Below are positions 1-6,622 of a DNA stretch of 7,486 nucleotides, piece after piece. The DNA is taken from the NCBI GenBank assembly GCA_031284275.1, contig JAITAD010000006.1, positions 1-7,486 of the forward strand, written 5' to 3'. A program made the position numbers and the translations under genes. This DNA comes from Tannerellaceae bacterium (GTDB taxonomy: Bacteria > Bacteroidota > Bacteroidia > Bacteroidales > Tannerellaceae). Under the pieces are notes generated by a model. It was given only the letters and a program-made list of their open reading frames with translations, had not been told where the DNA came from and did not search any database. The number at the start of each line of letters is the position of its first letter. The first letter of the stretch is position 1.

Positions 1-1
1 G

Positions 2-547
2 TTGGACTTCTTTACCGTGATTATCCATACGCCGGATGTCGGCATCACAGTATTGCCTGAGGCAGGGACTTACCATAAGCACACCGACCAGACTTTCAGT
101 TTCTCGGTGACGCCGCCGCCGTTGACGCCGGAGGAGCTGCTGCTGATTTGCAGCAACGGCGAAGCCTTACCGTTGCCCGAAGCGGTGGAGGGAGCCTATT
201 CCTTCGTGATAAGTCCGAATGCGGCCTATGACACCTTTACTATCGACATCAACTTTACCGAACCGACGCCCCCCGAAAAAGTCGGCGGACTTCCGGCGGG
301 AACGGCATCGGTCGCCTACCGCAACGGCTTATTGCAAGTGCAGGGGTTGGACGGTTACCAACTCCATCTGGTCTCATTGGCAGGGGTGCGTTTCGCAACT
401 TTCAGCGCCACGGAAACCTCTCCGGCGCCTTTCACGCCGGCGGCGGATTATTGGATCTATCCGATTCGGCTACCCGCAGGAGTCTATATCCTCTATGCCG
501 AAAGAAACGGGCAGAAGCGGGGAGCCTTCAAGTTCGCAGTGCACTGA
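2..547 (+). CDS. C-terminal part of a secreted/surface protein with a probable T9SS-type C-terminal sorting domain (5' end outside window)
   Basis: The frame is open from the left edge, so about 181 residues of a larger protein are seen; the TTG at position 2 is only where the window begins. Residues 1-90 are rich in beta-strand-forming stretches and resemble an Ig-like repeat (a TVIIHTPDVGITV strand, then FSFSVTP), ending in a Pro-rich linker (EPTPPEK). The last 80 or so residues follow the pattern of T9SS C-terminal domains: a short strand NGLLQVQG, a strand LHLVSLAGVRF where the family has 'v.i.d..G..v', the hallmark LPAGVYILYAERNGQ, and a final strand GAFKFAVH. In Bacteroidota such domains direct export through the outer membrane and attachment to the cell surface. 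The closing KFAVH is less basic than the usual K-V-V-V-K/R ending, so a non-T9SS beta-sandwich tail is possible. No catalytic domain is visible. It converges on lptD and shares no spacer with it. A secreted protein is fairly sure; the sorting role is inferred. Confidence 0.75.
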   Translation: MDFFTVIIHTPDVGITVLPEAGTYHKHTDQTFSFSVTPPPLTPEELLLICSNGEALPLPEAVEGAYSFVISPNAAYDTFTIDINFTEPTPPEKVGGLPAGTASVAYRNGLLQVQGLDGYQLHLVSLAGVRFATFSATETSPAPFTPAADYWIYPIRLPAGVYILYAERNGQKRGAFKFAVH

Positions 548-3214
548 CTAATACCACTTTTGAGCATCGCGGTAGTTACTGCTCTGATCGTATTTAAGGT
601 CTTGCAGCAGAGAAGAATTGACGGCGATGGAAAAAGAATAGGACTTGTAGGGGCCGATGGGAACGAAATTGCCGGACATGCGGAAGCAGTGCAGGTTTCG
701 GGTAAGGCTGCAGGTCATATAGGATATGCGGTGAGTATCGAAATCGTAGGTAGCATTGAAGTTAAAGTTCCAATTTTTGGTAGGCTGTATATTGCCGTTG
801 AAGCTGAGGCTGTGGGTGATGGCATATTTATACTCCAGCCGTTCGAAATCGATTTTTTGGCGGTCGTAACCCAGACGCATACTGTAACTGAAAGAAAGGC
901 TCCAGGGGACTTTGGCCACGAAATAGCCATCGGCGTCGGTCTCGGCTTTCTCCTTTTTTGCGCCGAGGAGGCGGCCGGAAGGGGCGGACTCGGAAAGGCT
1001 GTCGAGAGGAGGCGAGCTGACGCCGTCGATGTCGCCGGCGGCAGGAGGCGACGATGAGGAAGCCTCCTCAGAGCCGAACCATTTCTTGAAGGTCTCGTTG
1101 TTGAAAGTATAGGAAAAGCTGGTACCCGTAGATATGAGACGGCCGAAGCCCTTGCCGGCCTGCCAGCGCGGCACGTTACGGCGTTCGAGGCGGCGGCTTG
1201 TCCCTTCGCCCACGAGGCGGTAGGTATACGTATCGAACATACCGTTGAGGTTGAGGGAGTAAGACTTGGAGAACTTCAGGCGCAGAGCCACGCTCATATC
1301 ACTCCATCGGAAAGAGTCCGCCGCCATATTGTAACTCATGCCGGCCGAGAGCTTGTCGATGAGACTGATTTTGCGTTCGCCGGTAGAATCGGAATCGGTG
1401 AGTATCTTAGCCTCCACATTGTTGTTGATGGAGAAATTGAGGCTACCCGAGCGGCCTCGGCCGGGGACGCCGAATTGGTTGTGGCGGAAAGGGCTGTAGA
1501 CGTAATCGACGGACTCGCCGTCGGAGCGGGTGTAGTGCAGCGTGCTGTAATAGCCGTAAGCGGCGGATCCGAAGTCGGGAGTGGCGCTGAAACTGACGGA
1601 GGGTTCCAACCGGTGACGTATCTGCTTGAGGTGCAGCAGGCGTTGAAGGGCGGGAAGGAAAAGGTAGTCGCCGTAGATGGTTGTGGAAGCGGAAAGAGAG
1701 CCGCTGAAGTCGTAGATACGGTAAAAACCGTAAGTAGTGTCTGCCGGAACGACCCTTTGGCGTTCAGGGTCGAATGTTTCGTCGATACGGGAAGTATACC
1801 ACCGTTCCTTGTAGTTGGCCGAAGCGGTGAGGTTGATGTATTGCAAGACGTTGAACGTAGCGCTGACGGGGATGGTATGCTGCATGGCGTTACGCCAGTC
1901 GCGGATGAGATGAGAGCGGAAGAGCAGGTTTTCTTTCGTATCGATACTGTTGCGGAGATAACCGGTATAGTTCATGGATATTTTCTCGTACCAGCGATCT
2001 TTACCGACCTTATTCTTACGTTTGAGCGGGTAGATACGGTTAAGGGTGACGGTAATGTCGGGAAGGGTTACGGCTATGGCGGAGTCGCGGGAACGCTGAT
2101 TGATATTCATGGTACCCGAGAGGCTCAGGGGGAGGTTGGGGAACCGTTGAGTGAAGTTCACCGAAGACCCTTTGTTACTCTGGGTAGCGTCGGCGTAACC
2201 GCTGCCGGAAGGGTAATAGCTGCCGAGGTTATTGCGGTCGAAGCTGGAGGTCGAGTAATTGATACTGGCGGAAAACGACCGGAAGGGGTCCGCTTTGGCG
2301 TCTTGGGTATGGGTCCATTGGATTTTGAAGTCTTTGCCCAGAGAGTAGTCGGGGAGGCCTTTGTCTCCGGTACGGGTGACGAGGTAGGAAGCATTGACGT
2401 TACCGGAGAACTTGTAACGTTTGCGGTAGGATGAGCGGGCTGACACGCCCCAGGAGCCTTTGGAGTATATCTCCCCGGTAAGGGCGAGGTCGAGGTAGTC
2501 GCTGATGGCGAAATAATACCCCCCGTCGCGCAGATTGAAGCCGCGTTGCGATTCATCCCCATAGGAAGGCACAATGATACCTGAGGAATATTCCGACGAG
2601 AAAGGGAAAAAGGCGAAAGGCAGCCACAGAGGAAGAGGGACGTCCTCAATGACGAGGTATACCGGGCCGGAGACGATATCCTTGTGGGGACGTACTTTGG
2701 CTTTTGTCAGAGCGATGTAAAAATGAGGATGATCATGTTCGTCGCAAGTAGTGTAACGGCCATCCATCATATTCAGGTTATTGTCGGCCATCTTTTTGGT
2801 ATGGTTGGCCGTGACGTACCCTTCGCCCTGTTGAGTGATGGAACCGTTGCTGTAACCCTTGCGGGTTTTGAAATTGTAGCGCATGGCTTTCGACTCGTAT
2901 TCCTCGGCGCCCTGTTTGAAGATAGGATGGCCGAAAGCCTCGCCGGCGCTGTCCAGGGCGAAAGTCGCATAGACGAGGCTGCTGTCCATGTTGATACGGA
3001 TGTATTCGGACTGCAACTCGATATCCTGATAATTGACCTTGCCCTGACCGTAGAGATAGGCATTATTTCCGGTGGTCATAACGATAGAGTCTTCCGCCTG
3101 ATAGCTGACCTGCGCTTCGAGGGCGTTAGCCTTCTTCGGGGGAGCAGGCGAAGACTCTTGCCCGCATACCGGTACGCAGACGAGCAGGAGAAAAAGGATG
3201 AGGGCGGCAGCCAC
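548..3214 (-). CDS. lptD: LPS-assembly outer-membrane protein LptD (OstA family)
   Basis: LptD is the outer-membrane barrel that takes lipopolysaccharide from the periplasmic Lpt bridge and inserts it into the outer leaflet. The 888-residue protein starts with a hydrophobic signal peptide (residues 2-17, likely cleaved after VCG). An OstA/LptA-like beta-jellyroll follows (about 35-185), with typical features such as AYLYGQGKVNY, DGRYTTCDEHDHPHFYI (Cys157) and the junction motif VPLPLWLPFAFFPF at 192-205. The rest is a long barrel of alternating aromatic/polar strands. Residues 714-762 form a Ser/Pro/acidic low-complexity insert, probably an exposed loop. Cysteines outside the signal peptide are C157, C835 and C843, so a disulfide between the N-domain and the C-terminal strands, as in E. 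coli LptD, is conceivable. The only usable start is GTG at 3214 (or a near-cognate CTG two codons before), because an in-frame TAA lies four codons upstream. The signal peptide therefore lacks the usual Lys/Arg n-region. It is the last gene of the - strand block, 9 bp after the lipoprotein gene. Length and domain order fit Bacteroidota LptD. Confidence 0.9.
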   Translation of the reverse strand: MAAALILFLLLVCVPVCGQESSPAPPKKANALEAQVSYQAEDSIVMTTGNNAYLYGQGKVNYQDIELQSEYIRINMDSSLVYATFALDSAGEAFGHPIFKQGAEEYESKAMRYNFKTRKGYSNGSITQQGEGYVTANHTKKMADNNLNMMDGRYTTCDEHDHPHFYIALTKAKVRPHKDIVSGPVYLVIEDVPLPLWLPFAFFPFSSEYSSGIIVPSYGDESQRGFNLRDGGYYFAISDYLDLALTGEIYSKGSWGVSARSSYRKRYKFSGNVNASYLVTRTGDKGLPDYSLGKDFKIQWTHTQDAKADPFRSFSASINYSTSSFDRNNLGSYYPSGSGYADATQSNKGSSVNFTQRFPNLPLSLSGTMNINQRSRDSAIAVTLPDITVTLNRIYPLKRKNKVGKDRWYEKISMNYTGYLRNSIDTKENLLFRSHLIRDWRNAMQHTIPVSATFNVLQYINLTASANYKERWYTSRIDETFDPERQRVVPADTTYGFYRIYDFSGSLSASTTIYGDYLFLPALQRLLHLKQIRHRLEPSVSFSATPDFGSAAYGYYSTLHYTRSDGESVDYVYSPFRHNQFGVPGRGRSGSLNFSINNNVEAKILTDSDSTGERKISLIDKLSAGMSYNMAADSFRWSDMSVALRLKFSKSYSLNLNGMFDTYTYRLVGEGTSRRLERRNVPRWQAGKGFGRLISTGTSFSYTFNNETFKKWFGSEEASSSSPPAAGDIDGVSSPPLDSLSESAPSGRLLGAKKEKAETDADGYFVAKVPWSLSFSYSMRLGYDRQKIDFERLEYKYAITHSLSFNGNIQPTKNWNFNFNATYDFDTHRISYMTCSLTRNLHCFRMSGNFVPIGPYKSYSFSIAVNSSLLQDLKYDQSSNYRDAQKWY

Positions 3215-3223
3215 TGGCAGAGG

Positions 3224-4375
3224 TTAGAGATGGCGTTTGATCTCCTTCTCGGCCTCTTCGATACGGTCGAAGCGTTTGACCATGTTACCCGAACGGTCGA
3301 GAAGGAAGAAAGCGGGCAACCGGCGGACGGCGTAAAGGGCGGCTATCTTGGAATAGTAGGATTGCGGGTCGATAACCGTGACCCACGGCGCATTGACGGC
3401 AGCGTTGCTCCATAGGTGGAGGTCGGTATCCAGAGACACCTGATAGATCTCGAGGCCGTTCGCATGATAGGCGGCATACAACTCGGAGAGGAACATGTTG
3501 AGGGACGCCGACCAGTCAGTGGCGTAAGCGGTAAAGTTGATGAGGACGACCTTGCCCGGCGCCGTATCGGAGAGGCGAACGGTAGCGCCGTGGACATCGG
3601 GGAGGGCGATATCGAGATAGGTGACTTCTTGGACGTTGAGGCTGTCGAGGCTGAGGGTACGTTTGGTACGGGTGACGGCCAGCGATTGCAGAGCGAGGTT
3701 ATGCAGGTGGCGGGCGCGAGGGCTGTCGCGATAGAGCAGGTCGTAGCTCGTGGCTACGGCCCCGAAGGCGCGAGAGTCCTTACGGTCATACATATCGAAG
3801 AGAAGCATACCTTCGGCTTGTTGGAAGAGTGCGTAATAGGCGGCTGTAGACTGAGGTGCGGTGTAGATGTACCGCAGGGCGACCTCCTTGTAAGCTTCGA
3901 CTATCTGGCGGCGAGAGGCGTCGTAGAGGCTGTCGGGTATCTTGCGGGTTTTGATATCGCGGCGCAGGTTGGACAACGACTGCGCCGCATCGAGGCTGGC
4001 GAGGGATATCTCGCGGATTGCCTCATTATTGGCAGAGCCTTTGATGGTATAGGAAGTAGCGAAGGTATGCCCTGAAGCCCTGATTTCTATCTCCTCTGTT
4101 GAATCGACGGCGAAATGGATACGACGCTCGTTGAGGCGAAGGCGGTAAAAATCGGGATATGGAGGACGGGGAACTTTGAAACGGAACTTGCCGGCATCCG
4201 TCAGGCGAACGGAATCCAGTACCTCGACGCCTTCCATGCCGACGGCTTCGAGGTAGAGCGTCCCTTCGGCGGCATCGGAGACCTCACCCGTGACGATGAA
4301 CTTGTCCCCCCCCGTGCAGCAGGCGAATATCAGCGGGAGCGACGAGAGAATGGATACCGCTGCGCTACGCTTCAT
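3224..4375 (-). CDS. DUF4369/thioredoxin-fold (TlpA-like) lipoprotein lacking redox cysteines
   Basis: The protein has 383 residues. I chose ATG 4375 rather than the ATG 33 bp upstream because it gives a clean lipoprotein signal (MKRSAAVSILSSLPLIFAC-C) and an ATGA overlap with the preceding stop. The lipobox is IFA-C19, with a second Cys20 next to it. Residues 26-115 match the DUF4369 beta domain (FIVTGEVSDAAEGTLYLEA, GKFRFKVP). Residues about 116-245 form a helical linker. Residues about 250-380 form a thioredoxin-like domain: GKVVLINFTAY strand, FLSELYAAYHANGLEIYQVSLD, cis-Pro loop VRRLPAFFLLDRSGNMV. Where TlpA/ResA proteins carry WCxxC, this one reads ATDWSAS, and no cysteine exists beyond C19/C20, so it cannot act as a thiol oxidoreductase. 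I recall similar cysteine-free relatives in Bacteroidota, so this is probably a subfamily trait rather than decay. It lies between a periplasmic isomerase and lptD, so a non-catalytic envelope-assembly role is inferred. A G8 tract sits directly after the lipobox codons. Confidence 0.85.
   Translation of the reverse strand: MKRSAAVSILSSLPLIFACCTGGDKFIVTGEVSDAAEGTLYLEAVGMEGVEVLDSVRLTDAGKFRFKVPRPPYPDFYRLRLNERRIHFAVDSTEEIEIRASGHTFATSYTIKGSANNEAIREISLASLDAAQSLSNLRRDIKTRKIPDSLYDASRRQIVEAYKEVALRYIYTAPQSTAAYYALFQQAEGMLLFDMYDRKDSRAFGAVATSYDLLYRDSPRARHLHNLALQSLAVTRTKRTLSLDSLNVQEVTYLDIALPDVHGATVRLSDTAPGKVVLINFTAYATDWSASLNMFLSELYAAYHANGLEIYQVSLDTDLHLWSNAAVNAPWVTVIDPQSYYSKIAALYAVRRLPAFFLLDRSGNMVKRFDRIEEAEKEIKRHL
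4306..4313 (-). repeat. G8 homopolymer inside the lipoprotein gene, directly after the lipobox
   Basis: Eight consecutive guanines on the coding strand span the third base of the Thr21 codon to the first base of the Asp24 codon (Thr-Gly-Gly-Asp), immediately downstream of the lipidated cysteine. Runs of this length are prone to slipped-strand mispairing; a one-base change would shift the frame after about residue 22 and abolish the protein. The same 14-base string (GCACGGGGGGGGAC on the - strand) recurs at 7453-7466. Confidence 0.6.
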
Positions 4376-5997
4376 GGTTGGCGCACCTGACGATTGATGA
4401 CCTCCCAATTAATCTCGACGGGGAACTTTTTACGCAGTTTCTTCAACCATTTCTTTTCGAGACGGTCCTGCTGTTTGACGGGTTTCGTCCATATCTCGTT
4501 ATTGGACACTTCGAAGAGGAGGATACCATCGCGGTACTCCTGTAAAAGGAACTTGTATTCGGGATGCTTGGTCTGCAGGTTCTGACGCTCCATACCCGTG
4601 AGCAGCTCGCGGAGGAAGAGGTCGTAGGCCTCGCGCATATATTCGGGGGCGTACGTCTTGGAAGAGAGACGCTGTGTAGACATGAAACGGGCGAAATCGC
4701 GTTGGGAAACGGCTATACCGCCGGCAACAAAGAGCGGACGGTCGAGATTGGTGGCCAACACGGCAAAGATACTGTCGGCAGGGAAAGCCACGTCGCAGAG
4801 CGCTTCCAATTCCGCATAGGCGTCGGGAAAGGGAGTATAGTCATATTCGCGCCTCATACGCTCGTCGAAGGAGCGGTAAAGGTCGAAGTTATGCTCCGAG
4901 CGAGAGAGACGATATTCGAGGGCGGTGCGTTCGTTCTCGAAAGAGGCGCGGGGGAGCTTCTCGATGAGGCGGATGATATGGTATCCGAAACGGGTCTCGA
5001 CGACGGGAGAGATGTCGCCGACCTCTTTCAAGGCGAAAGCGGCCTGTTCAAAGGGAGCTATCATCTCGTTGGGGCCGAAAGGACGCATCTCGCCGCCGTT
5101 ACGGGCTGAGGCGGCGTCGGTGGAGTACTGTTGGGCAAGGGTGACGAAATCTTCGCCCGCAAGCAGGCGTTCATAGAGACTGTCGGCGATGGCGCGCGCC
5201 TCTTCCGGCGTGCGCGTGAGCGTGTCGGACGTGAGGCCGACGAGGATATGGGCTACATGTATGCGGCCGGGATGGCGATGGCGATGGTGCATCTTGACGA
5301 CATAATAGCCGAACGCCGTGCGCAAAGGTTGGGACAGAGCGCCTTCCGGAAGGGTGTAGAGCAGCTTGTCGAGGGTGCGCAGGGCACGTAGCGGAGGGAG
5401 GGACGGGACATATTCGTAGACCACCTTATCCATACCGGATTCGGACAGTTCGGAGCCGAGACGGTCGATATTTTCGCCCGTAGCGAGGCGGGAGTATGCC
5501 GCTTGGGCGGCGGCATATGCCTCGGCGGTATCTTTGCGCAGGACATGGTCGCCGGAAAAACGGAAAAGGATATAGCTGAACTCCAACAGTTCGCCACCCC
5601 TATCGTAGACAGAGCGCAGGACGGCGTCTTCGGCGGCTTTGTCGGAGAGATAGCTGTCCTCGAGCTGCATACGGTATTCGCCAAACTCCTTATGGAAAGC
5701 GGTGGTGGTGTCTATGCCTTGGGATTCGGCTTCGGCCACTTTGAGGCGGAAGTTCTTGAACAGTTCGACATACTCGTGCAGCGCTTCGAGGCTGGAGAGG
5801 TCGGCCTCACCGTTCTTCTGGGCGATAAAAAGGAAATCGTCCAGCAAGATAGGTTTGCCGCCCACGACCATCGCCACGGAGTCGGGAAGCGGCGATTTTA
5901 CCTCTTTGGCCGCCCACAAGGGGGCGCATACCGTCAGTAAGCCGCATACGGCGGCGAATATCGAAGCTTTCATGCCTTTGAAATCTGTTCCGGTCAT
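4372..5997 (-). CDS. Periplasmic parvulin-type peptidylprolyl isomerase (PpiC/SurA-like)
   Basis: This 541-residue exported protein has SurA-like architecture. The signal peptide runs to about residue 29 (hydrophobic ASIFAAVCGLLTVCAPLWA). A SurA-N-like helical region follows (about 36-135), containing DSVAMVVGGKPILLDDFLF. A first, degenerate parvulin module spans about 139-236 (FSYILFRF to FGYYVVKMH). The second module, 245-347, is canonical: IHVAHILVG, the LLAGEDFVTLAQQYSTD segment, NGGEMRPFGPNEM, FGYHIIRL. A helical C-terminal region ends in a very basic tail (QDRLEKKWLKKLRKKFP). Such proteins chaperone outer-membrane barrels and catalyse Xaa-Pro isomerisation in the periplasm, so LptD two genes downstream is a plausible client. 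Two starts are possible: ATG 5997, with the A-rich leader GCAAAAAAGAACA typical of Bacteroidota starts, or ATG 5973 (MKASIF), which gives a more compact signal peptide. I list the first, weakly preferred. The stop overlaps the lipoprotein start as ATGA. Between the two parvulin modules is a His/Arg-rich linker. Confidence 0.9.
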   Translation of the reverse strand: MTGTDFKGMKASIFAAVCGLLTVCAPLWAAKEVKSPLPDSVAMVVGGKPILLDDFLFIAQKNGEADLSSLEALHEYVELFKNFRLKVAEAESQGIDTTTAFHKEFGEYRMQLEDSYLSDKAAEDAVLRSVYDRGGELLEFSYILFRFSGDHVLRKDTAEAYAAAQAAYSRLATGENIDRLGSELSESGMDKVVYEYVPSLPPLRALRTLDKLLYTLPEGALSQPLRTAFGYYVVKMHHRHRHPGRIHVAHILVGLTSDTLTRTPEEARAIADSLYERLLAGEDFVTLAQQYSTDAASARNGGEMRPFGPNEMIAPFEQAAFALKEVGDISPVVETRFGYHIIRLIEKLPRASFENERTALEYRLSRSEHNFDLYRSFDERMRREYDYTPFPDAYAELEALCDVAFPADSIFAVLATNLDRPLFVAGGIAVSQRDFARFMSTQRLSSKTYAPEYMREAYDLFLRELLTGMERQNLQTKHPEYKFLLQEYRDGILLFEVSNNEIWTKPVKQQDRLEKKWLKKLRKKFPVEINWEVINRQVRQP

Positions 5998-6053
5998 TGT
6001 TCTTTTTTGCTTTTGAGTTTACCTGATTGTCCGTGGAAGACGGAGAACGTCCG

Positions 6054-6061
6054 CAAAGATA
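6054..6061 (-). promoter_or_regulatory. Candidate Bacteroides-type -7 promoter element for the isomerase-lipoprotein-lptD block
   Basis: On the - strand this reads TATCTTTG, an exact match to the Bacteroidota sigma-ABfr -7 consensus TAnnTTTG. It lies in the 82-bp gap between the kinase stop and the isomerase start, 56 bp before ATG 5997, which would give a leader of roughly 50 nt. The -33 region 19-21 bp upstream shows only a weak CCTGA instead of TTTG and overlaps the end of the kinase gene. The exact -7 match in the only clear intergenic gap between - strand genes supports it; the poor -33 lowers confidence. Confidence 0.5.
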
Positions 6062-6079
6062 TAAAACACTTCGTTGTCG

Positions 6080-6622
6080 TCAGGCCTTGCGATATGCGGA
6101 AAGGATACGGGCAGCGACGGCGGAGGGAGAGCTGTGCGAGGTATCCGTGACGAAGTCGAAGCGGGAGAGGTCCGTGCAGTCGGCGCCGTAGTAGGAAAGG
6201 AAACGGGCGTTCTCACGGCGTTTGCGTTCGGCAAGGGCTGACATGGCCGCTTCGCGCGTAGCGTAAGCCTCCGTACGGCCGCGCGCTGCGTCGCCGAGGA
6301 TACGGTCGGCGGCGATTTCCGGTTCCACCGTCAGGTAGACCTTGAACGAAGAGGGAAGGAAGAACCAGGCCAGCCGAGAGTCGATGATATGCGACTCGGC
6401 GATATCGGCGAAGCGGCGGATACCGTCGTCTATGAGGTCGTCTATTTCGGGGTGGCTCTCGGTATATTTGTTGAGTTCGAGGGTCGTCATACCACGTTCG
6501 GCGGCAAGGCTGCGCTGTATGCTGCCGGTGGAGACGATGGCATAGCCGAGGGTCTCGGACAGCAGGCGGGAGACGGCGCTTTTGCCGCTGCCGAGGTCGC
6601 CCGTGATGGTGATGTGAGTCAT
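6080..6622 (-). CDS. Cytidylate-kinase-like P-loop nucleotide kinase
   Basis: This is a 180-residue P-loop kinase of the short 'cytidylate kinase-like' family (archaeal-type CMP kinase layout), probably a cytoplasmic (d)CMP or related nucleotide kinase. The Walker A motif is GDLGSGKS at residues 8-15. The segment LGYAIVSTGSIQRSLAAERG (25-44) and ELNKYTESHPEID (49-61) closely follow the archaeal CMP kinase pattern of 'S.G..fR..A...G' then 'F.kyae..p.iD'. The strand HIIDSRLAWFF (78-88) and the Arg-rich LID-like stretch (ADRILGDAARGRTEAYATRE, 105-123) complete the fold. It is shorter than bacterial Cmk (about 220-230 residues) and does not begin with the bacterial IAIDGP..sGKS pattern, so it may be an additional kinase rather than the housekeeping cmk. 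The substrate is inferred from family resemblance only. Its ATG overlaps the birA stop (ATGA), indicating translational coupling with the ligase gene. Confidence 0.82.
   Translation of the reverse strand: MTHITITGDLGSGKSAVSRLLSETLGYAIVSTGSIQRSLAAERGMTTLELNKYTESHPEIDDLIDDGIRRFADIAESHIIDSRLAWFFLPSSFKVYLTVEPEIAADRILGDAARGRTEAYATREAAMSALAERKRRENARFLSYYGADCTDLSRFDFVTDTSHSSPSAVAARILSAYRKA

Noticed and set aside
422..440. Perfect 6-bp stem with 7-nt loop (CCGGCG / CGCCGG)
   Set aside because: It lies inside the T9SS-domain coding sequence, about 105 bp before the stop and with no T tract after it; expected by chance in GC-rich DNA.
562..584. Inverted repeat GAGCA / TGCTC with a 13-nt loop just past the + strand stop
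   Set aside because: The stem is only 5 bp, the loop is long and there is no following U run, so it is not a credible terminator.
1475..2434. 319-codon open frame on the + strand, antisense to lptD
   Set aside because: It is a mirror of lptD codon bias in GC-rich DNA: Val/Gly/Glu-rich, no recognisable domain or leader, while the opposite strand encodes a clear LptD barrel.
3416..4075. 219-codon + strand frame opposite the lipoprotein gene
   Set aside because: Same shadow effect; the composition is low-information and the - strand protein has recognisable domains and a lipobox.
3224..4375. Lipoprotein gene as a decayed (pseudogene) TlpA because the CxxC motif is missing
   Set aside because: The frame is intact, the overlap with its neighbour is tight and the rest of the fold is well kept; loss of the cysteines looks like a subfamily feature.
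4564..5109. 181-codon + strand frame opposite the isomerase gene
   Set aside because: It overlaps a well-supported parvulin-domain protein, and has no motif or leader of its own.
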